From Phoronis australis (Eukaryota; Phoronida; Phoronidae): 64,000 nucleotides of DNA. The notes beneath the pieces were generated by a model, which worked only from the letters and a program-made list of their open reading frames with translations, did no database searches and was not told the DNA's origin. Positions 48,922-58,802 of the stretch are shown here, piece after piece. The position numbers and the translations under genes are program-made. Position 1 is the first letter of the stretch; the number at the start of each line of letters is the position of its first letter. The stretch covers positions 164,610 through 228,609 of the forward strand of contig NMRA01000582.1 of the NCBI GenBank assembly GCA_002633005.1, in the 5' to 3' direction.

Positions 48922-49557
48922 ATGAAATCCGGAGTTGTCCATCCAACGTAATTTCCCTCCGAGCAAAAAGGTAGGAGTGATACCAAAGTAAACCGGTTAC
49001 ATTTTCATGCCCAAAAAGCCTCTGGTATCCTAGTCTATTATCATACGTGGCCGTCGACCTTTCCTCTCAAAACGTTGTAAAGCCTGGTGATGGCTGGAGA
49101 AATGATCGAACGATACATGGCAATGTGACTAAGCTAGACGTTGGTAATGGAAAAGTATCAATGGCCACACTCCTTACTTCCAGCTACGACCTTCTCCAGC
49201 ATTTTGTCACTGGCAACAGTGACAAAACTTATTCAATTTCAGCTTACGTCCTCGGCTGCGCCATTTGCGTTTTTACCAAAGTGTTTGTTTTAAAATGTAT
49301 GCATCAAAATCAAGAGATGATTTACGCGTTCCTGCAATGTAGCCCGGGCAACAGTATGCGTTAAGTACAACAGTCTTATGTGTGTACTCCTCCAAAATTC
49401 TTCGGGTACAGGAAATTTTTTTCACTTGATTCATCCAGTGCAAAGTAAGGACAATTTACAAATTGCTAGTCCCAAAGATATGATAGAAATCGTCTTATGA
49501 ATAGTTTCTCCTAGAGCTAGGATTATCCTTATCTTAATTGATATTATCGTTTTATAG
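48922..49557. other. Possible 3' untranslated or intron sequence
   Basis: An open frame at 49047-49364 has no ATG near its start and no motif. The region lies between two candidate coding exons on the same strand and may be 3' UTR or intron. Confidence 0.35.
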
Positions 49558-49957
49558 AGTTTCCCATTAACTTGACGTTAAGTGTACAAGTTGGCGATGA
49601 GGAAACGCCTGCTGAATTATGCGAGGTGGATGATCTATCAAGGTTTATCCTTGATAAAGAAGACGCTTTCAATGATTTCTTGCACACGTTCTCAGTCACG
49701 TTCAACGACTGTGAACTGTCACGAGAAAAAGACAGCATTATATGCAAACTTAAGGCCCACAAAAAAGAGGGATTTGAACTCCTGCACGATGCCATAAGCA
49801 AGGCAGAATCGACGGAGTGCCTAACTCCATGGTTTAAGTCTCAAGATCTTGCTAAAAGTATTGGTTTAGGACAGTACTTATCGTGGCAAGTTTCAGTGGA
49901 GATGTCCAGAAGAACCTACCTAATGGGCCTTAAGCACTTTAAAGACATGGCCAAAAG
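49558..49957 (+). CDS. Candidate internal coding exon, unrecognised
   Basis: Acceptor (ATCGTTTTATAG), a frame open for 400 bases, and a GTAGGT donor after 49957. It encodes a soluble, acidic domain: VGDEETPAELCEVDDLSRFI, FNDFLHTFSVTFNDCELSRE, ICKLKAHKKEGFELLHDAIS, LAKSIGLGQYLSWQVSVEMS and GLKHFKDMAKR. The regular hydrophobic spacing and lack of low complexity support real coding. I do not recognise the family. It may share a gene with the membrane protein upstream, but no in-phase exon link could be shown. Confidence 0.5.
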
Positions 49958-50335
49958 GTAGGTTGGTGATTGTTTGAGTGACAGCGTGCTTATTTTGCTT
50001 CGGAATCCCTTTTCTTTCTTGAACAAAGATCTAAATTTGTTAAATTGCTGTAGCCTAACCGCTGATATAATCGCAAACTATTTGAATATTAATGAAAATA
50101 CTCAAAAGACTATGTGACAAAAAGAATACCACGTCACTAACACAGCGCCAGAATTTCCCCTCAAAAACGGATGTCTCCAGGTACGCAGCCAATGGGGATG
50201 TTTTTAAGTAAGTTTATTTTCTCTGCTACACGCGAAATTTTATTATAAACTGCATTGCATTAAATGTGGTGACATGAACAATGAAACGCGGTTATCGGAA
50301 TTTTGGTTCCAACATATATTTTACTGTATAACCTG
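49958..50335. other. Intron-like sequence after the candidate exon
   Basis: No feature recognised. Confidence 0.4.
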
Positions 50336-51324
50336 CCCTTACAAAAATGAATTTAAGTCCTCATCGAAAAATTAAAGTTTTTGGTATGAAAAACTTAAGT
50401 TTTCAACCACAAAAACTTACGTTTTGGGCAAAAACTTAAGTATTTTGGAACAAGTTTTTGGAACAAACTTAAGTTTTCATAACTTCAGTTTTCAAAAACT
50501 TAAGCTCTAAGAAATTACGTTTTTCAAAAACTTAAGTATTTTGGAGCAAGTTTTTAGGAACAAACTGAAGTTATCAAAACTTTAACTTTAAGTTTTCAGA
50601 ATTCAGGTTTTCAAGGAACTAACTTTGAAAACTAAAGTTTTCTAAGAGCAATAAGTTTCAGTAAGACAGGCATTCAGAAAATTCGATTTTCATTAAATTA
50701 AACAAGCGTGGAGTACAATAACAAGTTTAATAATCTTCATACATCATTTAACAAAAATAGACCTCTCTTAACATTTCATTAAGAGTGATTAATTGCAGAA
50801 AGTACGCTAGTTACTTATAATAAGACAGTGAGCTTGTGTGAAATACAAGAATCTCAAAAATCAGAAACATTTCAAAAATCAGTTCACCAAGTGTCATAAA
50901 GACAATGCTGTGAAAACTAAATGTGACAATATGTGAGAATTGAGGGATTGAACTGGAAAATACGAATTAAGAAGTTTTCAGAAAACTTAAGTTTTCGATA
51001 CATGAAAAATTTAAGTTTTCTGAAAAACTTCAGTTGCCAGGAAAACTTAAGTTTTTATTATTCGAAAAACTTAAGTTATCAAAAAATAAGTTTTGGTAGT
51101 ATGAAAAACTGAAGTTTTCACAAACACTTAAGTTATTACTTGAAACTTAACTTTATTTGTGAAAACTTAAGTTTTCTGAAAAATTTAAGGTCTCTGAAAC
51201 TCTTAAGAAGATGCTGAAAAACTTAAGTTTTTCTTCTAAAACTTAAGTTATTTTTCAAAAACACAAGTTTTTCCGCCAAAAACTTGAATTTTCAGCGAAA
51301 ATCTTAAATTCATTTTTGTAAGGG
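50336..51324. mobile_element. Inverted-repeat element filled with CTTAAG palindromes
   Basis: Ends CCCTTACAAAAATGAATTTA (50336) and, inverted, the same 20 bases up to 51324 form terminal inverted repeats of at least 23 bases. The interior has at least thirteen CTTAAG sites, mostly inside AAAACTTAAGTTTT or close variants, in two clusters (50390-50545 and 50985-51255) separated by about 400 bases of ordinary sequence. A CTTAAG is expected less than once per kilobase by chance. Non-coding; the palindromes would let either strand fold. Confidence 0.8.
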
Positions 51325-51516
51325 TGGCAAGCACTGTTCACAGTTTCACTTGAGGCGTGCGTTGCGATTAGAGGCAGCTTTAAAACTAGTCCATTAGACG
51401 CAATGAAATACGACAATATTAACTCAGTTATGAATAGGGACGACGGGTGGTGTAAGTTATCTAAAATTTGGAGCAGTCTCACTACTGCGCCACCTAGTGT
51501 CCAGTAGCTTCCGAAG

Positions 51517-51702
51517 ATGGCTGCTGAGAGTAGCCGCAACTGTCAAGTGGTTGTGAAAATAAAAAATAATCAATTTGTACTCTACCAACCTTGTGAAGTT
51601 TTTAGTGAATTTCGGCTGAGTTATTGTCTAACTTTGATGATCGCCGTGGCGACTTTGTGGCGACTTCGTGAGATTTTTTCAAGGTCAGAGAACAAAATCT
51701 GA
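51517..51702 (+). CDS. Candidate first exon starting at a YY1-like ATG
   Basis: CCGAAGATGGCTGCTGAG gives an ATG inside an AAGATGGC motif, as in many animal promoters where YY1 binds over the start codon. The frame runs MAAESSRNCQVVVKIKNNQF onward for 61 codons; a possible donor (TTCAAG then GTCAGA) lies at 51685. The segment is less AT-rich than its surroundings. No homology recognised and no second exon found. Confidence 0.3.
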   Translation: MAAESSRNCQVVVKIKNNQFVLYQPCEVFSEFRLSYCLTLMIAVATLWRLREIFSRSENKI

Positions 51703-52143
51703 AGTCGCGTTGGGGAGCTGAAGATCGTTGTTTTCCACAAAAATCCTGCACGGGTTTATATGATACAGCTGTGGTCGCCAAAAAAACCCCGCAAAAATTA
51801 CCATTAAGGGGCGCCACGGAAGTCAGAACCGTCCAAAATGGCCGTCCATCTTGTTGTTACCAGTTCTATTTATGACCCTTTGAGCAGACAATATAGAGAC
51901 TGACGTTAAAAAACGATTAAAAAATAATAGAAATGATTTCTAGGTTGAACAGAATAAGATTAATCCGTCGAAACAAAGAAAGGGGTTGACGACTCCTAAA
52001 TAGAAAACTGGCAAATTTTGTAACATTCGGTCAAGAAACTGTGGAAACATGAATAAAAGCAACCAAAACTGCCATTAGGGTGCACAACAGTAGTCAGATT
52101 CTCTCGAAAGTTGCCATACATTGTCACATTCACAGAAACATTT
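51703..52143. other. Unassigned sequence
   Basis: No supported feature. Confidence 0.35.
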
Positions 52144-52410
52144 TCAAATTTCGCAAATATATGTATTAAAACCTGTTTGAAATAGGTTAATAGGCAACCA
52201 ATTAGTCGTGTTGTCATAATGGTTTGTATTTGTAGAAGGAAGAGACCTAATTGTTTTGGAAATAGATTCTATTGTAACCAGATCATTCCATGTTTGCCAT
52301 CGTGAACAATTGAGCTTAAACTCCTGCTGGCAAATTATATTAACAATTTTTGTTGCCGTCGATTTGCTGGACACATAGTTACACGGGTCGCATATATTGT
52401 TACTAGCCAT
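52144..52410 (-). pseudogene. Possible remnant of a B-box-like zinc-finger exon (minus strand)
   Basis: The minus-strand frame begins MASNNICDPCNYVSSKSTAT and continues CQQEFKLNCSRW then NDLVTIESI. The start ICxPC, a second CxxEF..C block and the final LVTIESI are reminiscent of TRIM-type B-box domains of invertebrate gene families (CxxC...C..C...H...L..I). Expected histidines are missing and the spacing is short, so this is at best a decayed copy. Low confidence. Confidence 0.25.
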
Positions 52411-52927
52411 TCATCATAAAAACAACTTACTTAGAGCAGTACAATTTCTTAACTGATACATCCGGAAGTCTGTTTCATGAAAAGTGACTTACAGCTGAAG
52501 TTGGGTCTTACACTTCCACTTCACAATTGCTGAATAAAGGCTTGGGCAAGTAATTACGATCACATCACAGTCCAGAAGTAATTTGTAGAAAGTATCTCAG
52601 TAAATATCAGTTATGTCCATATTCTCAGGCACTTCGTTCTTTTGCCCAAGTGAGATTTTATTATTTCTAGAAATAGTTATTTAGCGTAAGAGCAAATTTC
52701 ACTTTTCTGAAACGCATCCTTGGACTACGTTTAGTAGACATTCACGAAAAATCAAAGTTGTGAAACTGTATGACGTAATAAAGCCTTTTGTCTGCAAAGC
52801 ATCATCTGTACATTCTTTCGGTTACAAAGGTCAAGGGAAGCAATAAAGCCAGATGCCACGGCAAGCCAGGGCAAGGAATTAACGGACAACCAGCTGTTTG
52901 AAGATGGCCAGGGAGCTCAAGTGAGTT
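52411..52927. other. Unassigned sequence left of the inverted-repeat interval
   Basis: No supported feature. Confidence 0.35.
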
Positions 52928-53129
52928 GTGTTGTACTTCAACTTGGAATCCTGCTTAATCTCAAGAGTAAGCGGAAGTGAATGTTGCGTGAACTTGGAAT
53001 TCCAAGATCAAGCAAGTGATCTTGAGATTAAGCAAACTGCCAAATCCCGTACGTGAACTTGGAATCTTGCGTGAACTTGTAATTAAGGGGCTGCCTGGCA
53101 CACAATCACAGAACAAGGCGTGTGTTGCT

Positions 53130-53960
53130 GCCTATTTCAATATAAAAGTAAAGCTGGATGTTTGAAATTAGTGCCTGGTTGACGTTTGATCAAGGGGTGA
53201 AATAAACATTCTCTGACTGGCTGCAATACATTTTAAATGTTTTTTTCCATTACCTTTAGAGCACTTCTGAGCGCATTCTCAGTTCTTTCTACCTAATTCC
53301 GAGTTTAAGCAAGCCACACTGGTTGCTTAAACTTGGAATAATTCAATTTTTTCTCTAAAAAATTCGCGATGTGAACCAAACCTTCTCTTAATGATTGAAA
53401 TACAATGTAAATGCATTTTCTATTACTTTCGAAACACCTATGAATGCATTCGCAGTTGTTTTCTACCCAATTCCAAGTTTAAGCAAGGGCGTGGCTCGCT
53501 TAAACTTGGAATAATTCAGTTTCTTCTATACAAAATATCGTGTGGTGTAGCAAATATTCTCTGACCGGTTACAGTATGTCATAAATGCATTTTCTATTAC
53601 GTTTGGAAACCTCTGAATGCATTCTCAATTGTTTTTACCCAATTCCAAGTTTAAGCAAGCCACTTCCTCGCTTAAACTTGGAATGATTGTTTATTAGCTT
53701 TACAAAGTCACTTGGTGAACCAAACATTTTCAGGCTGGTTAAAATATGTTGTAAGCACAACTTTTTTCTTACCTTGAGACTTTATTGAACATGTTAACAA
53801 TTATTTTCTTCCGAATTCCACGTTTAAGCAGGTCATTCTATTTTCGCTTTACAAACCCTATGTTGTGAAGAAAGCATACCCTGAAAGACGTTATGAACAC
53901 TTTTTTCTATCCCTGTAAATTATTGGCGATTAATCTTTACCCAATGCCAAGTTTAAAAGA
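53130..53960. repeat. ~173-bp tandem array with conserved hairpins
   Basis: Hairpins of ATTCCAAGTTTAAGCAAG paired with CTTAAACTTGGAAT start at 53296, 53470 and 53642; decayed left arms recur at 53815 and 53944. Intervals are 174, 172, 173 and 129 bases. Between hairpins the units share CTATTAC(T/G)TT and TGAATGCATTC blocks and the motif TTCTCTGAC. Stems are better conserved than spacers, loops differ (CCACACTGGTTG, GGCGTGGCTCG, CCACTTCCTCG). Confidence 0.85.
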
Positions 53961-54252
53961 CGACTGTAGTAAAAATAATGTACCAGTAAACCGGTTCTAA
54001 CATACACATAAAACTCACATTTGCCCGAGTTGCGCTCCAACCAAAACTGACTCACATTTTATTGTAAAAACACTAATGCTGACAGCACTCTCTGATTGGC
54101 TGATATGTCAGTGGTTGATAGGGCACCGACTGCTTATCACATATTTCTGATCCATATTGGGGCATTGAGTGGATAGAGTTTACACTGCGTTTTATAATTG
54201 TATCACCGATTCTTATTATTTACTGTTTGCCAGTGTTGTAAAAAATTCTCCA

Positions 54253-54347
54253 TGCCTTTTTGTATGGCACCTAGTTGTTCAAACTCTGCGAAAAAGCTGT
54301 CGTCCAAGAGGGCGGCCATAGGACACCATCCGTTGCCCTTGCCTAGG
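54253..54347 (+). CDS. THAP-like first exon
   Basis: ATG at 54253, 31 codons and a phase-2 GTACAA donor. The sequence MPFCMAPSCSNSAKK and then HHPLPLPR fits the start of a THAP zinc finger (MPxxC-x2-4-C at the N-terminus, then an F/H-HPLP stretch before the next exon). THAP domains are DNA-binding modules of P-element-type transposases and of animal transcription factors. The remaining ligands (C-x2-H) would be in a following exon that I could not find. Its position inside an inverted-repeat-bounded interval favours a transposase remnant. Confidence 0.4.
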
Positions 54348-55190
54348 TACAAAGCTGTATGCTAAATTAATTCAGAACAAAATACTGTTTCCTTTAATAA
54401 GCAAACTGGAATCAGTGTCTTTTCATTTCACAAAAAGTGGTGAAGCAAGCTTTCTCTCGCAGATTACAATAAACTGTATACGCAATTCCTGTTCTTGAGA
54501 CAACTCTAACATATCGGCAATCGTCTTCTACATAATTTCAAATTTAACCAGTACTTAAAACAGTATGGGGTTTCATATTTTCAATTGTATAAAAAATTTA
54601 ATACCTTTAATGAGACACTTTCATAGACAAAAATGAAATCCTCGAGTTGGGCTCATTCTTTTTGGAAAGCTCAGGGGGTCACGGAAAACATGTTGTTCTC
54701 CATGTTAGTGCAGGTGGACCGTAGTCTCTCACTGGAGATGATGTATGTTACAACGGAAATGGTGGATAGTTTTTAAATATAATTAAAAATGAGTGTGACT
54801 TTGCTTTAACAATATCTGCATGGACAGGTCTAAGTTTTTATTTTTTCCAACATACCAACAAATTATAATACAACATAAAACATACTCTGTAAAGGTAAAA
54901 AGGCTGGCATACAGTATTTTTCAAACTAAACTACACAATGTCGTAACTTGACAAGGATAATAAAATATTTGCTTCTTTTCCAATAGAATCCAATCCAGTT
55001 CTAGCTAAATCTCAACAAAAACAACTTATTGCGCAAGACCAGTCACAAACAAAAAATTAAGGACTAGACACAATGTCGAAATTCAACTGTGACAAAAGTT
55101 CGACTACGTAAACTGACAAATTATTCTGGTAAGAAGTTTTTCCAAATTTGGCAATCTTGGAGACTTCTGTTGAAGTGTGTCAATTTGTTG
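54348..55190. other. Interior of the inverted-repeat interval
   Basis: No clear THAP or transposase continuation. A 47-codon frame at 54633-54776 (MKSSSWAHSFWKAQGVTE...) is open and starts with ATG but has no recognisable motif. Confidence 0.3.
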
Positions 55191-55194
55191 GCAT

Positions 55195-55300
55195 CAGGTG
55201 ATACATAGTTACATCTAAAATGCTCTCTGTCCCCACCAGGGTTTGAACCCAGGACTTTCTGCTAACCTGTTAGCCAACACATGATGTGATCAACATATGG
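55195..55300 (-). repeat. tRNA-related SINE fragment (minus strand)
   Basis: On the minus strand GGGTTCAAACCC matches the RNA polymerase III B box, and TTGGCTAACAGG resembles an A box 27 bases upstream. A T-arm-like stem surrounds the B box. The distance between the boxes is too short for an intact tRNA (the anticodon arm is missing or fused), so this is a tRNA-derived repeat, not a tRNA gene. Confidence 0.35.
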
Positions 55301-56780
55301 CGTATGTGAAGACCAACAGTTTTACGACATCATTTACTGCGCAGTAAAAGAAAAGTGTTCAAGAATCAGGTTAAGGTTATGGGAGATCCTAGACAAATGT
55401 CTAAGCTTGGAAAAGCGGAAAACATATCTTGCAAATGGCTGATAGGATTTCAATAAAAACTTTCAGATTTTGTACTTTATGCACTGTTCCCCATCAGGCT
55501 TTTAGAGATTGTCTTTTGACTGATCTACTTTGGCATGGGAGGGCTAGCTAAAACAGGGACTTTCAGTAATTTCATGAAAAACTCAAACATTGATTAAAAC
55601 GAAAAGGGTTACTAAAAAATCAGAATCGGCATTTTTCAGATTCTATCTTGAACATTTATATAAAAAGAAAATTGGTCATGTTATCGACTCCACTGTATTG
55701 TTATGAATGTATTTCCTTTTTCCGGAATCTTATTAAAAATATGGTCAAGGGACCCAATTAATGGCAGATTGATATATAAAGTCAATATATACAGACTCTT
55801 TACTTCCATGAATTAAAGTAGTGTTTTAGAAAGTTAAATTCTAAAGTTTGTAGATATTTGTCAGTAAGGTGCCACATAACCTTATGTCCTAACATTAAAT
55901 TTTGGGTTATTCATGTTGTTTCATTACATGACAACTGATACTTCTGTACACTGATTATCTGGAACACAGTTTCATAATTCTGACCCTGCACCACCCTGGG
56001 AAATAACACTTTTCATTTACGCCACCAGGATGTCACGCAAATAGCAATGTGATCAATCAGATACCATAAAAATCATAAACCCTGACAACAAAGTAAGCAG
56101 ACAATGTCAATACATCAAACTTAGCATTAAAGAAGCATCAGTAGCCATTTAATAAAAGAAATATAGACTGATCTATCAGGCAGATTAGGTTACATAGACT
56201 TGAGAGGGACATATGCTGCATTTAAGGTGATTCATTGGCAAGCAACTTCAAATGCTGTAACACCAATGAAATGGGGTCCTCCAACTTTGGCTAATCTGTT
56301 GACCTACAGACAGGGCACAGTAGCACGAATGGTTATCACCAATTATGTGTAAACGATAAAGATGTTCACTAACATGTGCTGTCAATGAGACAAGTTGTGT
56401 GTCCCTGATTTAGTAGCTTGAACGTGCTGCGTCAGTTGAGGGGGACTCTTCCTCTTATCGTGACTTTATGGAAGACAGGAAGCTGCTTGGAACCTGTTTA
56501 AAATAAATAGAATAGTCTTCAATCAAAAATACGCATTACAGTCAAAATAGTTTTCATGTTGATGTGCATAATACCTGTGACAAATACATATACAACGAGT
56601 TTTGAAAAGTGAACAAGTATCCAGCTTTATTGTCAGTAGTTGAATGTTGAATCTATAAGAAAATCAAGTAAATGGAAAACCTATTATTCTCTGTTTCCAC
56701 ATTTTGACAATGAAAAAAAATTATTTGTTAGCAGATTCAAACAAGATCACTCATCGCAATCAAGTATTTTATGTACTATA
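55301..56780. other. Interior of the inverted-repeat interval, nothing assigned
   Basis: About 1.5 kb with stops in all frames. A minus-strand acceptor-like site (TTTAAACAG followed by GTTCCAAGCAG, near 56500) could start a short terminal exon, but it is unsupported. Confidence 0.35.
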
Positions 56781-56990
56781 CAGTGGCGGATCTAGGATAC
56801 CATAAGGGGGGCGGCCCAACATGTTGCCTCAGGTAATTGGGCACATCGCGATTGTATATGCAGGGGGCCCGAAAGTTGTTGGAGCTGAGGATGAGAACCT
56901 TCTGTTCAGAAACTTTATCGGTGGACTAAAAAAAAACGGGAACACGATTCCAGCGCAATGTGGGATCTGAGCCCCCCATCCGCTACCGGT
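56781..56990. mobile_element. hAT-like MITE, divergent
   Basis: Starts CAGTGGCGGATCTAGGATAC with a GGGGGGC run soon after. The right end has GAGCCCCCCATCCGC, roughly its complement. The interior differs from the other copies, so it is a related but separate family. Confidence 0.5.
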
Positions 56991-58194
56991 CATAGTTAGT
57001 GAACAGCTCTTTTTCTTCGCGCTTCACGCTGTTTCTGTTTCATTTTGCTGGCGGCAGCCAAGGGGGAATAGGGCGGGCCTCCGCCTATGCTATAGACAAC
57101 TAAATACAACCTATAAATGAAAGCGTTGATGGTACAAACACGTTCCTAATAGAAGACAACCTTCAAGGACAATGACAACTGCATAAAAAGTTGAAAATCA
57201 CCTATCTTGCATAACGGAAAACCAATATTAACACAACTTAGATATGTCATTACCTAAGTATGCTCCTCACTCACATGGGAACATTTGTATCAAACATTAC
57301 TGTATGCCACTATGTTTCAGTCCAGTTGTTCAATGTTATCAAGTGTATTTAGAGATGTTGACAAACCTGCAAAAGACGCAGTCTAACACGGTTGCTTTTC
57401 AAACAGCGAATGCTGGGCGGTGGTTTGTAAGCTATTGTGCCAAAGCAAGTGGTATGGACAGTATTGTTTATTTGGCGAATTATTATGTGGGTCTGTACTG
57501 AGCAGAGAAAGGCAAAAATATCGTAGGCCAGAAAAGTCTAATCATCTCTATGAGAACATTCAAAACCTGTCAACAGAACTTCAGAGAGTTGTGTTATGTA
57601 ACTTTTGTTATATTGTCATCAATATTTAGACCTGATGACATCACACAGCATACCAATGAAAAACTAATATTCATTAAATTGCACGTTTGAAATGAGTATT
57701 TCCACTTTATTTGCCAAAAATAACACTTTTACTCAACAAGCGTTATGTGAACTTCTTCCTTAATCAGATACAAAAGATTTACAGATCTCTGCTTAGGCCA
57801 TGCTGCATGGCAGCGATTGGTGATGTCATACGAGAAAATTGCGAGCTGCAAGCACTGGCGTATACACGGGGGGGTGAGGTGGCAGGTACAACGGTGCATG
57901 ACAAACTGTTCAATCCAAAACACCTCTCGTTACGGTACATTCATTGTATCTAGCTAATAATAATAATATTAATCCTTTTCATTACAAAGGTTCCAGGTTG
58001 CTAGTCATTTCAGACCCTCGGTCACAAACCCAACCATCCCAGTCAAACCACCTTTGAAAACAATTACCAAGACCAGAATAACATACAGAATGGGCAATAA
58101 AAATAACTAAAACAGAAACAATAACCCACGACAAACGAATTCATGTCCATCATTCGAAATTTTAGTTAACAGTTGCACACTAGATGTCGCGAGT
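56991..58194. other. Right part of the inverted-repeat interval
   Basis: Open frames at 57244-57501 and 57711-57953 have no recognisable motifs or convincing splice sites. Confidence 0.35.
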
Positions 58195-58302
58195 GCTTGC
58201 TTAATCTCAAGATCACTTGCGTGAACTTGGAATAGAAATTTATTCCAAGTTCACTCATGATTCCAAGTTGAAGTACAACAAGTTGCAAACACAAATTAGG
58301 TC

Positions 58303-58407
58303 ATGGACGGCAGACTAGTCGAAGCTTATCGACAGATCAAAGACGTCAACAAGACCAATCTCATTGGCCGCCGCCATTATTGTGTCATCGACCGTGACGA
58401 CACCTAG
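58303..58407 (+). CDS. Small candidate coding frame, 34 codons
   Basis: The frame MDGRLVEAYRQIKDVNKTNL and onward to VIDRDDT ends at a TAG. It is GC-rich and has a natural-looking residue mix, unlike the AT-rich surroundings. The minus strand of the same stretch has a YY1-like motif (ATAATGGCGGCGGCC) and CCAAT boxes on both strands, so this may be a promoter and first exon rather than a complete gene. Immediately outside the right inverted repeat. No family recognised. Confidence 0.25.
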   Translation: MDGRLVEAYRQIKDVNKTNLIGRRHYCVIDRDDT

Positions 58408-58609
58408 CGGGTGTGTGTGTGCGCCGACAAAGTACGCGATGCGTCGACTACCATGACCGATTTTAGTTTGACAAATTCAAAATTGTGAAGTGTCTCTGTT
58501 AAAATATTGAGAACAAAACATATGAGCCGTGTTTTGTAAAAAGACACATGGGCAAAATATAGAGTAAAATAATAAAGAACAAAATTGGATGCAAATGTAA
58601 TATAAATAC

Positions 58610-58802
58610 CTGCAATAAGTGCCTCAATAATCAGAGGTGAGAAGGTGAACGTAGGTGATTGGAGAGCGGGCAGGTACAGAACCTGTAGGATTTCTCCAAG
58701 GGGGTTAGGGAAGTAATATACATAAGACAGCTCTGCTGAAGAAGAGGTAGGAGCAATAACGGGCGTATGGGCGGGCACCTTTTGGTTGGTGGAGATAGTT
58801 TT
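58610..58802 (-). CDS. Candidate minus-strand exon, unrecognised
   Basis: On the minus strand an acceptor (CTGGGGTGCAG) precedes 58802 and a GTATTT donor follows 58610, with an open frame between (VPAHTPVIAPTSSSAELSYV, NPLGEILQVLYLPALQ). A second open frame overlaps it. No family recognised; the codon pattern is only mildly suggestive. Confidence 0.2.

Larger units (their letters stand above)
52928..58288. mobile_element. 5.4-kb interval bounded by inverted repeats (candidate DNA transposon)
   Basis: The left end (52928-53040) and right end (58195-58288) are inverted copies: GTTGTACTTCAACTTGGAAT at 52930 is repeated in inverted form at the far right, and GCAAGTGATCTTGAGATTAA near 53015 pairs with TTAATCTCAAGATCACTTGC at 58201. 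Each end also has inner inverted copies of CAACTTGGAAT/GAACTTGGAA. Just inside the left end is an array of about 173-bp units carrying hairpins built from the same CTTGGAAT motif. A THAP-like exon lies at 54253. No transposase core was found, so the element would be non-autonomous or decayed. Target duplication not identified. Confidence 0.55.

Noticed and set aside
55195-55300. A tRNA gene on the minus strand
   Set aside because: The B box is good, but the A box is too close and no anticodon arm can be folded; kept only as a SINE-like fragment.
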